Shown here: in pieces, positions 17,746 through 24,500 of the stretch
Layout: each line of letters begins with the position of its first letter
Numbering within the stretch: position 1 is the first letter of the stretch
NCBI GenBank assembly: GCA_937886325.1
Contig: CALABV010000096.1
Span: 1-26,952, forward strand
Source of the DNA: an uncultured Geobacter sp.
GTDB taxonomy: Bacteria; Desulfobacterota; Desulfuromonadia; Geobacterales; Geobacteraceae
Reading direction: 5' to 3'
DNA: 26,952 nt
Notes under the pieces: generated by a model
What the model saw: only the letters and a program-made list of their open reading frames with translations
Told to the model about the DNA's origin: nothing
The model's database searches: none
Made by a program: the position numbers and the translations under genes

Positions 17746-18802
17746 CGTCTACCCCCTTCATCTCCCGAATCTGACGGGGTGTCCGCTTCTCGAAGACCGA
17801 CAGGAAGATCTCCCGCCTCTCGGCCGGAGCGGCGCTTTCCGCCTCCCGAACCGCCTGGTCGATGGTCTCGCGGGTCCGCTGCTCCAGCTCCCGCTGATAC
17901 TTGATTGTCCAGAAACCGCTTTTTTCCAGGAAACGGCGGAGGCGCTCGATGGGGTCCCTCTTCTTCCACTCCTCCACCTCGTCAACGCTCCGGTAGCGGT
18001 CCGCGTCATCGGCCGTGGTGTGGTGGGAGATGCGATAGGTGAAGCACTCGATGAATGTCGGGCCTCCGCCGCTCCGCGCCCTTTCCAGGGCCTGTCGTGT
18101 CGCGTCGTAGACGGCAAATACGTCGTTGCCGTCCACCTGCACCCCCTCGAACCCATAGGCAATCGCCTTCTGGGCAATGGTTGCGGCTGCCGTCTGGAGA
18201 CCCCGGGGCACCGATATGGCCCACTGATTATTCTGGCAGATGAATACCACCGGCAGACGGTACACCCCCGCCATGTTGAAGCCCTCGTGGAAATCGCCCT
18301 TGGAAGTCGCTCCGTCACCGAAATAGGCGACAACCGCAATGGGGTCCTTGCGGTAGCGGGCCGCCATGGCAGCTCCGACCGCGTGAGGTATGTGGGTGCC
18401 CACCGAAACGCACACGGGAAGGATATTCAGCCCCTCGGGAGTGACGAGGCCCCGCTCGTCCCCGGCCCAGTAGCGGAAAAGCAGGTCAAGGGGGTACCCC
18501 ATGGCGACATGCATTCCGGTTTCCCGGAACGAGGGAAAGACCCAGTCGCTCTTCTCCAGGGCAAAAGCGCTTCCCACCTGGGCGGCTTCCTGGCCGAGGA
18601 TGGAGGGATACGTACCGATCCGCCCCTCCCGCTGCAGGCTCAAGGCTCGACCGTCGAACGCCCGGGAAAGAACCAGCAGTTCATAGAGCCGCAGGGTATC
18701 CTCACGGGAAAGAGGTGGTAGAAGAGATTCGTCGGCGTTTCCCTCCGCATCGAGGATGTCCAGACGCGTGACCGGAAATGTTTCGATAACTGACCGTGGC
18801 AT
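17732..18802 (-). CDS. pdhA: 2-oxoacid dehydrogenase complex E1 alpha subunit
   Basis: A 356-residue thiamine-diphosphate subunit. The binding motif runs from GDGATSKGDF (Gly162) to CQNNQW (Asn191-192), and the regulated-loop region reads YRISHHTTADDADRYR (258-271). YPSILGQEAAQVGSAFALE and VFPSFRETGMHVAMGYPL match bacterial E1-alpha proteins of the pyruvate/branched-chain type. It is the first gene of pdhA-pdhB-pdhC. The ribosome site GAGG lies very close to the ATG at 18802, so initiation may be weak. A TTGACC/TATCCT pair just upstream would place the transcript start almost at the ATG and I do not trust it. Symbol given by analogy; pyruvate is the most likely but not proven substrate, with branched-chain 2-oxoacids as the alternative. 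Confidence 0.92.
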   Translation of the reverse strand: MPRSVIETFPVTRLDILDAEGNADESLLPPLSREDTLRLYELLVLSRAFDGRALSLQREGRIGTYPSILGQEAAQVGSAFALEKSDWVFPSFRETGMHVAMGYPLDLLFRYWAGDERGLVTPEGLNILPVCVSVGTHIPHAVGAAMAARYRKDPIAVVAYFGDGATSKGDFHEGFNMAGVYRLPVVFICQNNQWAISVPRGLQTAAATIAQKAIAYGFEGVQVDGNDVFAVYDATRQALERARSGGGPTFIECFTYRISHHTTADDADRYRSVDEVEEWKKRDPIERLRRFLEKSGFWTIKYQRELEQRTRETIDQAVREAESAAPAERREIFLSVFEKRTPRQIREMKGVDDAGA

Positions 18803-18850
18803 GTCCTCAAGGATAACAGGAAAAAAGGGTCGGTCAACGAATGCGTCCGG

Positions 18851-18879
18851 TTGTGCGATGTAATGCGAGAGAGTAAAAT
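18851..18879 (+). promoter_or_regulatory. Likely promoter of the FecR/DUF6600-like gene
   Basis: TTGTGC (18851-18856) and TAAAAT (18874-18879) are 17 bp apart; the -10 box matches five of six bases, the -35 box is weak. The start would lie about 45 bases before the ATG at 18932. It overlaps a possible upstream in-frame ATG, which supports the later start. Confidence 0.4.
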
Positions 18880-18931
18880 TGATACTACTTCAGGAACAAT
18901 TCCGAAGAGAAGGAACGAGAGGAGAACATTG

Positions 18932-21211
18932 ATGAAAACCTTGAGAATCGTCCCGTTGTTGCTGGTGCTGGCGTTGACACCCGCCCTCGCCTTCTCCGCG
19001 GAGTATGGACGTGCCAGGATCGGTTTTCTTTCAGGCGATGTGCAGATTCAGACCGCGGATACGCCTGAGTGGCTTCCCGCCGTCACCAATACTCCGCTGC
19101 GTGATGGGGACAGGGTGTGGGTTCCCCAGGGAGCAAGAACCGAGGTCCAGGTTCTGGGAGGCGCCCTCATCCGGCTTGATGCCTTCACTTCCCTCGACGC
19201 ACTCTCCCTTGCCGGCGACGATATCCAACTGTATCTTAACAGCGGACGCGCCTACCTCAACAACCGCAGGTACGGCATCGATTCCGTCCAGGTCGACACA
19301 CCCCTCTGCTCCATCGTATGCCGTGATGACTCTCTCGCCATGATAGACGTTGTCGAAAACGGCGCAACGGAAATCACCGTGTTCAGGGGAGACGTATATG
19401 CGGAAACCATGAACGGCAAGGTACGGATACCGGGGGGCAACACCCTCCTGATCAGGGAAAACCTGAGGGCCGAATTGTACCCTCTCGCCGCGGGCGACGA
19501 ATGGGAAGCATGGAACAGGGAGCGTGACCGGACCCTTGCCGGGGCCGGCGAAAGCCTGCGCTACCTCCCGAACGAACTGAATGAATACGCCTATGATTTG
19601 GACAGCAACGGCAGGTGGATCAATACCACCGACTATGGCTACGTATGGGTCCCAAGTGTCTCCGTTTCACTGAGATGGGCGCCGTACCGCAACGGAAGAT
19701 GGGTATGGATGGGAGGCAACTACATCTGGATATCCTATGAACCGTGGGGATGGGCCCCCTATCACTACGGCAGATGGGCATTTCTGGGCGGGAGAGGATG
19801 GTGCTGGGTCCCGCCGCGCCACGGCGCGGCCCACTGGGGACCGGGATACGTTGGATGGGTGCATACACCCACGTATGTGTCGTGGGTGCCGCTGGCGCCC
19901 GGGGACACCTACTACGGGTACGGCGACTACGGGCCGGGAAGCGTGAACATCAACACCATCAACATCAGCATCATCGACGCACACCGGCGCTTCAGAAACA
20001 TCGACGCCAGGAACGCGGTAACGTCCCTGCACCGTGATACCTTCTTCCGCGGTAAAAAGACCGACTTCAGGCTCCATGAGAACCCGTTCAGAGAGCGTAA
20101 CGTGGGTTTCGGCCCGCCGCCTGTCGTGAGACCGGACAGGTCGTCCGCCTCCCCGATCATCAGGACAATCCCTGTCGCCAAACTCCCGCCACCCAAGGTG
20201 CAGAAGATACAACCGGAAAAGATCCGCAGGGAACGGCGGCTGGTCACCGACGAAAGAGGTTCGGTATTCAGGCCGGGAACTCCGGTCCGGCAGATGCGGA
20301 CAATTCGACGGAAAGAGCCGATACATCCGGTGCGGGAAGGGAGCGGAACACGACCGGCCGAGACGGGCAGCGTGAGCACGGGGAAGGAGAAGCCTCCGCT
20401 CGGCACGCCGGTGCCTGCCCCTCAGCCCACGACTGTCAAGCCTTCCGGCGGAAGAGCGGAACAGCGGCTGCCGTTGCCTCCCAGCACCACGGCTGCCCCT
20501 CCGGCTGTGCCTGCCGAAAAACCGCCGGCAACCGTAAAGCCTCCGAAGGAAAGGAAAACCAGGACAACGGTGCCTCCGACATCAACGGCCCCCGCAATCG
20601 CACCATCCGCCACGCCCACGCCTTCATCCACGACGGGAACACGGCCGTCAGGGCAATCCGTTGAACGCACCCGAATCAGAACGGCGCCCAGCGGGATTTC
20701 CACCGGCCGTCAGCAAGGCGTGATAACGGGGACTCCGAGCCAGGACAGGTCGCGCACCATTGACTCTCAGGGCACAAGGGTTGCACCCCAGCCGGTTGCG
20801 CCGCAACCGGTGACGCCGGCGCCTGTCCGGAGACCGCAGCAGATCCGGAAGCCTCAGGCTCCCTCCCCCGCCGCACAGCCGGTGGTAAGGACGCCTCCCC
20901 CGCAGGTTCAGCGCCCCGCGGCGACCTATCCCACGGGATCTCAGCAACCGGCACAACCGGTAAAAATAGAGCGGCGCCAGACTCCCGCGCCCCCAACGTA
21001 CCACCAGGGACAACCGCCGAATCAGATCCGGCAGTCCGGACAGCAGCCGACGGTTCGGCAACACAGCGGACAGAAGCCGCCGGCCCAGCAGGAATCCGGG
21101 ACCAAGGAAAAGACTTCGTCAAAGCCCGGCACTACCCAGCAGCAGACCGGAACCGGTGTGACTCCGCCTTCCTATCCTTCCCAAGGACAGGGGAGAACCG
21201 GTGCAAGGTAA
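18932..21211 (+). CDS. Exported FecR-like / DUF6600 protein with long Pro-rich tail
   Basis: A 759-residue exported protein. A signal peptide (1-23, ending AFSA) is followed by a FecR-like beta-rich domain (about 28-185: GFLSGDVQIQ, LRDGDRVWVPQGARTEVQ, VFRGDVYAE), a Trp/Tyr/Gly-rich DUF6600-like region (225-325) made of repeated units such as WAPYRNGRWVW, WGWAPYHYGRWAFL and GWCWVPP, and then about 365 residues (395-759) very rich in Pro, Gln, Thr, Arg and Lys, predicted disordered. The start at 18932 is chosen because AGGAG precedes it and the signal peptide begins there; an earlier in-frame ATG at 18851 lies in the promoter. Similar proteins are common in Geobacter-like bacteria, with no known function; a cell-envelope structural or sensing role is inference. 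It is a single-gene unit, ended by a strong terminator. Confidence 0.85.
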   Translation: MKTLRIVPLLLVLALTPALAFSAEYGRARIGFLSGDVQIQTADTPEWLPAVTNTPLRDGDRVWVPQGARTEVQVLGGALIRLDAFTSLDALSLAGDDIQLYLNSGRAYLNNRRYGIDSVQVDTPLCSIVCRDDSLAMIDVVENGATEITVFRGDVYAETMNGKVRIPGGNTLLIRENLRAELYPLAAGDEWEAWNRERDRTLAGAGESLRYLPNELNEYAYDLDSNGRWINTTDYGYVWVPSVSVSLRWAPYRNGRWVWMGGNYIWISYEPWGWAPYHYGRWAFLGGRGWCWVPPRHGAAHWGPGYVGWVHTPTYVSWVPLAPGDTYYGYGDYGPGSVNINTINISIIDAHRRFRNIDARNAVTSLHRDTFFRGKKTDFRLHENPFRERNVGFGPPPVVRPDRSSASPIIRTIPVAKLPPPKVQKIQPEKIRRERRLVTDERGSVFRPGTPVRQMRTIRRKEPIHPVREGSGTRPAETGSVSTGKEKPPLGTPVPAPQPTTVKPSGGRAEQRLPLPPSTTAAPPAVPAEKPPATVKPPKERKTRTTVPPTSTAPAIAPSATPTPSSTTGTRPSGQSVERTRIRTAPSGISTGRQQGVITGTPSQDRSRTIDSQGTRVAPQPVAPQPVTPAPVRRPQQIRKPQAPSPAAQPVVRTPPPQVQRPAATYPTGSQQPAQPVKIERRQTPAPPTYHQGQPPNQIRQSGQQPTVRQHSGQKPPAQQESGTKEKTSSKPGTTQQQTGTGVTPPSYPSQGQGRTGAR

Positions 21212-21241
21212 GAAAGCAACAGCAATAGCAAGGCACACGTT

Positions 21242-21267
21242 AGGGGGCATCACGCCCCCTCTTTTTT
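21242..21267 (+). terminator. Intrinsic terminator after the FecR/DUF6600-like gene
   Basis: AGGGGGC (21242-21248) and GCCCCCT (21254-21260) form a seven-bp GC-rich stem with a five-base loop, followed by CTTTTTT. It lies 30 bases after the stop. No T run exists on the other side, so it does not obviously serve the convergent MFS gene. Confidence 0.92.
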
Positions 21268-21298
21268 GCCTGCATCCCGAGAATATCCTGAGCGGGCA

Positions 21299-22474
21299 CT
21301 ATCCTGCCCGAATTACCTTCGCCGGTTTCACGAGCAGCAGAAGCAGAACCGCGGACAGTGCAGCGGTTCCCGCCCCGAAACCGAACGCGGCGCCGGGACC
21401 GACCCACTGCCAGATGAAACCGAACACCAGACTCGCGGGCAGGGCGCCGATACCGACTGCGAAGTTGAACCAGCCGAATGCGCTCCCCCGCTCCTCCGGA
21501 CCGGAAATATCCGCCAGAAACGCCTTCTCAACCCCTTCGGTAAGGCCGTAGAACAGGCCGTAGAGGGTGAACAGCAGCCATACGTGAAGTTCGGTAGAGG
21601 CGAAGGCAAACCCGACATAGGTAAGTGCGTAGATCCCCCAACCGGAAACGATGATCCCCCTCCTCCCGACCCGGTCGGAAAGCGCGCCGAACGGCATGGA
21701 GGAAGACATCTTCACCACATGGAAAAAGGCCCAGAGAATCGGGATCATCACCGGGGAAACGCCAAGCCGGCCCGCCTTTAGGAGAAGGAAGGCATCGGAC
21801 GAATTTCCCAGGGTGAAGAGAAAAAGGACCAGGATGTATCTCCTCAACCTCCCCCGCGGGAATATCCCGAAGAAACTGCCGTCGCTCGGCCCCTTTCTGC
21901 GCGACACCTCCTTTACCTTGAAGATGATGAGAAGAACCGTGAGAAGGCCGGGGATGGCCGAAAGCCAGAAAACCGTGCGGAGATCCGTGGTGAAGTACGT
22001 CAACAGCAGGGTGGCGGTCAGAGGCCCGGCAATGGCGCCCGCATGATCCATGGAACGGTGGAAGCCGTACGCCTTGCCCCTGATGGCGGGGTCCACCGAG
22101 TCGGCGATGAGCGCGTCCCGGGGCGACGTGCGGATACCCTTCCCGACCCGGTCCGCGAACCTTACTACCAGAACCGCCAACGGGCCGGTGGCTGCCGCGA
22201 TCAGGGGTCGGACGCAGGAGGAAATGCCGTAGCCGGACAGCACCAGTTTCTTCCGATCCCGCACACGGTCGGACGCAATCCCGGAAAACAGCTTGAGCAG
22301 GGAAGCGGTCGATTCCGCAACCCCCTCGATTACCCCCAAAAAAGCGGGTCCCGCACCCAGCACGGTGGTCAGGAACACCGGCAGGAGCGGATAGATCATC
22401 TCGCTGGAAAAGTCGGTGAGGAAGCTCACCAGCCCCAGAATCAGGACATTTCCGGTAATTCCCCTGAAAAACAT
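21299..22474 (-). CDS. Major facilitator superfamily transporter
   Basis: A 391-residue inner-membrane protein with about twelve hydrophobic segments. The MFS loop signature appears after the second helix (SGIASDRVRDRKKLVLSGY) and again in the second half (FGALSDRVGRRGIIVSGW). RFADRVGKGIRTSPRDALIA and STASLLKLFSGI place it in a drug/metabolite-exporter-like subgroup with unknown substrate. The start at 22474 (MFFRGITGNVLILG) is chosen because it begins just before the first helix and has AGAGG upstream; a longer frame opening at 22603 begins inside a TTGACA promoter box. Stands alone, convergent with the FecR/DUF6600-like gene. Confidence 0.88.
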   Translation of the reverse strand: MFFRGITGNVLILGLVSFLTDFSSEMIYPLLPVFLTTVLGAGPAFLGVIEGVAESTASLLKLFSGIASDRVRDRKKLVLSGYGISSCVRPLIAAATGPLAVLVVRFADRVGKGIRTSPRDALIADSVDPAIRGKAYGFHRSMDHAGAIAGPLTATLLLTYFTTDLRTVFWLSAIPGLLTVLLIIFKVKEVSRRKGPSDGSFFGIFPRGRLRRYILVLFLFTLGNSSDAFLLLKAGRLGVSPVMIPILWAFFHVVKMSSSMPFGALSDRVGRRGIIVSGWGIYALTYVGFAFASTELHVWLLFTLYGLFYGLTEGVEKAFLADISGPEERGSAFGWFNFAVGIGALPASLVFGFIWQWVGPGAAFGFGAGTAALSAVLLLLLVKPAKVIRAG

Positions 22475-22580
22475 ATTCGCTGTTCCTCTCTTCCCGAAGA
22501 CAACTCGGCAGAGCCCGGGGCTCATTCCCATGAAGAAATCGCTATACAATTCGAAGAATGACGCACAAAGCGCGTTCACC

Positions 22581-22608
22581 AGTATCCGTGCTTTCGGTTG
22601 CATGTCAA
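22581..22608 (-). promoter_or_regulatory. Promoter of the MFS transporter gene
   Basis: On the minus strand TTGACA (22603-22608, perfect) and GATACT (22581-22586, four of six) are 16 bp apart, about 100 bases before the ATG at 22474. Confidence 0.45.
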
Positions 22609-22745
22609 GAAAGCTTTCCGCGTCTCCAGCCTCTCATCCATGCCGTGACCCTGATACGAGAGGGTGCTTGCGTACTGTATCTGATGGGCGCCGACACACT
22701 TTTCTCACAAAAAAGCCGTTGCCGAGAAAAGCCTTTCAAACCGGG

Positions 22746-22751
22746 TATAAT
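22746..22751 (+). promoter_or_regulatory. -10 box of the HhH gene promoter
   Basis: A perfect TATAAT lies 30 bases before the ATG at 22782. The only recognisable -35 box (TTGCCG, 22719-22724) is 21 bp away, too far for normal sigma-70, so an activator may be needed. Confidence 0.45.
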
Positions 22752-22781
22752 TTTTCTGAAAGCACACGCGGGGGAAGAACC

Positions 22782-23483
22782 ATGCATGCATCCGCCGACA
22801 TTGTCGCATCGCTTCTCCAGACCATGGGCGGCACATTTTCCCGTGAACTGGGTATCGAACTGTCCTCTTGCAGCCGGCTCGAACTGAGCAAGTGGTTCCT
22901 CGCCGCCAAGCTCTTCGGGGCGCGGATTTCCTCGGCAGCCGCCGCGCGGACATACAGGGAGTTCGAACGACGCGGGATCGTCCTCCCCGCTCGGATTCTC
23001 GATACCGGTTGGGACGGACTGGTGGAGATACTGGACGCGGGCGGCTATGTCCGATACGATTTCTCCACCGCCACGAAGCTGCTGTCCATAATGAAGGATT
23101 TGGAGGAACGCTACGGGGGCGACCTGAACAATCTCCATGAACAGGCCCGGGATGAAAAAGACCTGGAGGATCGCCTGAAAGGACTCGGAAAGGGGATCGG
23201 AGACGTTACGGTAAACATATTTCTGCGGGAACTTCGAACCATATGGGGGAAGGCGCGGCCTGCGCTCTCACTGCCGGCAGAGCTCGCGGCCGGTCACCTT
23301 GGCCTCATCTCAAAGAGAAACCCGCTTGCCGCTCTCGAACGGATATGGGCAAGACACCGGGTGATCGGGTCGGATTTCCGTGACTTGGAGGCTGCCCTGG
23401 TGCGCCTCGGCAAGGATTATTGCAAAAAGGGCAGACATGATGTCTGCCCGCTCAGGAATCTATGCTCACCAGAGAAAAAATAA
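22782..23483 (+). CDS. Endonuclease III-like HhH protein with degenerate active site
   Basis: A 233-residue mostly helical protein that resembles the endonuclease III/HhH-GPD fold. A hairpin motif LKGLGKGIGDVTV (132-144) sits where the DNA-binding hairpin is expected, and a C-terminal cysteine cluster reads YCKKGRHDVCPLRNLCS (Cys214, 222, 228). Two key features differ from endonuclease III: the catalytic Lys after the hairpin (RK in LPGVGRKTA) is Gly here, with no VDTHV-like Asp motif following; and the cluster has three cysteines (spacing 7, 5) where the canonical one has four (6, 2, 5). It is probably not an active AP lyase of the usual type. GGGGGAAG precedes the ATG. The stop overlaps the next gene by 22 bases, so the two are co-expressed. 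Confidence 0.7.
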   Translation: MHASADIVASLLQTMGGTFSRELGIELSSCSRLELSKWFLAAKLFGARISSAAAARTYREFERRGIVLPARILDTGWDGLVEILDAGGYVRYDFSTATKLLSIMKDLEERYGGDLNNLHEQARDEKDLEDRLKGLGKGIGDVTVNIFLRELRTIWGKARPALSLPAELAAGHLGLISKRNPLAALERIWARHRVIGSDFRDLEAALVRLGKDYCKKGRHDVCPLRNLCSPEKK

Positions 23484-24205
23484 TCGTTATGTTTGCGGCA
23501 CTGCTCATTGTTGCCGCACTCGTTCTGCTCTCCTCCGGATGCGAAAGGGAAAAGCCCATGACCGACAAGACGGCGCCGGTGTCCGGGCAGATGGTCATCC
23601 CCCTGCCCCGGCCGAAGCTCGAAAGCGCGACATCCGTCGAGAAGGCGCTGCGGGAGAGGCGATCGCACCGCGACTACGGCACAGGCCCGCTCTCCCTGGA
23701 AGAGATTGCCCAGCTCCTGTGGGCAGCCCAGGGGATTACCCACGGCAGGGGCATGAGAACAGTGCCCTCCGCCGGCGCCCTGTACCCACTGGAAACGTAC
23801 GTGGTCGCCGGAGATATTCGGAACCTGCCTGCCGGAGTGTACCGGTATCTGCCGGACAGACACGGACTGGCCCTGGTGCGCTCCGGCGACGTGCGCCGGA
23901 AACTCCGAGAGGCATCTCTTCACCAGGACCCTGTCGGCAGCGCCCCCGCGGCCGTTGTCTTCAGCGCGGTCTTTGCACGATCAACCGGAAAATACGGAAA
24001 GAGAGGGGTGCGCTATGCCCACATGGAGGCCGGGACCGCCGCGCAGAATGTGGCACTGCAGGCGGTCTCCCTGAATCTGGGAACGGTGGTGATCGGCGCA
24101 TTCGATGATGATGACGTTCGGAATGTTCTGTCCCTGCCGGGCACGGAGGATCCGATGATCATCATGCCGCTGGGAAGGATGCGGGCAGTATCGTCCGGAC
24201 AGTGA
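23462..24205 (+). CDS. SagB/ThcOx-type nitroreductase-fold lipoprotein
   Basis: A 247-residue FMN-dependent oxidoreductase of the nitroreductase fold. The N-terminus is a lipoprotein signal peptide (hydrophobic 8-23, lipobox LSSGC, Cys27), so the enzyme should be tethered outside the inner membrane. Family motifs: RRSHRDYGTGPLSLEEIAQL (67-86) with the FMN-phosphate arginines, GRGMRTVPSAGALYPLETYV (96-115), RYAHMEAGTAAQNVALQAVS (180-199) and IIMPLGRM at the end. SagB/ThcOx relatives oxidise azolines in peptides, but many stand-alone members have unknown roles; no thiazole-peptide cyclase or precursor is nearby. The start at 23462 has AGGAA five bases upstream and overlaps the HhH gene by 22 bases. 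Confidence 0.85.
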   Translation: MLTREKIIVMFAALLIVAALVLLSSGCEREKPMTDKTAPVSGQMVIPLPRPKLESATSVEKALRERRSHRDYGTGPLSLEEIAQLLWAAQGITHGRGMRTVPSAGALYPLETYVVAGDIRNLPAGVYRYLPDRHGLALVRSGDVRRKLREASLHQDPVGSAPAAVVFSAVFARSTGKYGKRGVRYAHMEAGTAAQNVALQAVSLNLGTVVIGAFDDDDVRNVLSLPGTEDPMIIMPLGRMRAVSSGQ

Positions 24206-24242
24206 GCATTCACGCCAGGAGCGCTTCCGTGGACGAGAACGA

Positions 24243-24473
24243 TTACAGGAAGAGGAGCATGACGCTCACAAACACGGACGCCAAACCGAATATGACAAGG
24301 AGATACCCTGCAAGCCAGGCAGCGCCTCCCCGAGTGAAGCGGAAACTCCCGATACCGCTGTAGTTTGCTGCGTTGCGGAATTTTTTGACCAGGGACAGAC
24401 CCGCCAGGAATATCGAGATGCCCGCCACCAGCAGCAGTATCCCCACGCCCACGACATCCGGATTGCCGGTCAT
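24243..24473 (-). CDS. Small two-helix membrane protein
   Basis: A 76-residue protein with two hydrophobic segments (about 8-27, VVGVGILLLVAGISIFLAGL, and 50-74, AAWLAGYLLVIFGLASVFVS). The loop between them is basic (KKFRNAANYSGIGSFRFTRG). I recognise no family. GGAGG four bases before the ATG at 24473 favours this start over the ATG at 24488. It begins 27 bases after the stop of the large multidomain gene on the same strand, so the two are probably one transcript and may act together in the envelope. It is convergent with the nitroreductase gene. Confidence 0.65.
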   Translation of the reverse strand: MTGNPDVVGVGILLLVAGISIFLAGLSLVKKFRNAANYSGIGSFRFTRGGAAWLAGYLLVIFGLASVFVSVMLLFL

Positions 24474-24500
24474 CGCGCCTCCTATCATCTCACCCGCCTT

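Larger units (their letters stand above)
22475..22781. other. 307-bp divergent intergenic region with two promoters
   Basis: Between the divergent MFS and HhH genes. It holds a TTGACA/GATACT pair facing left and a perfect TATAAT facing right. Open frames across it on both strands look non-coding. I see no RNA gene or repeat. Confidence 0.55.

Noticed and set aside
18796..18835. A TTGACC/TATCCT promoter directly before pdhA
   Set aside because: The transcript would begin at or next to the ATG, giving no room for the GAGG ribosome site; probably chance.
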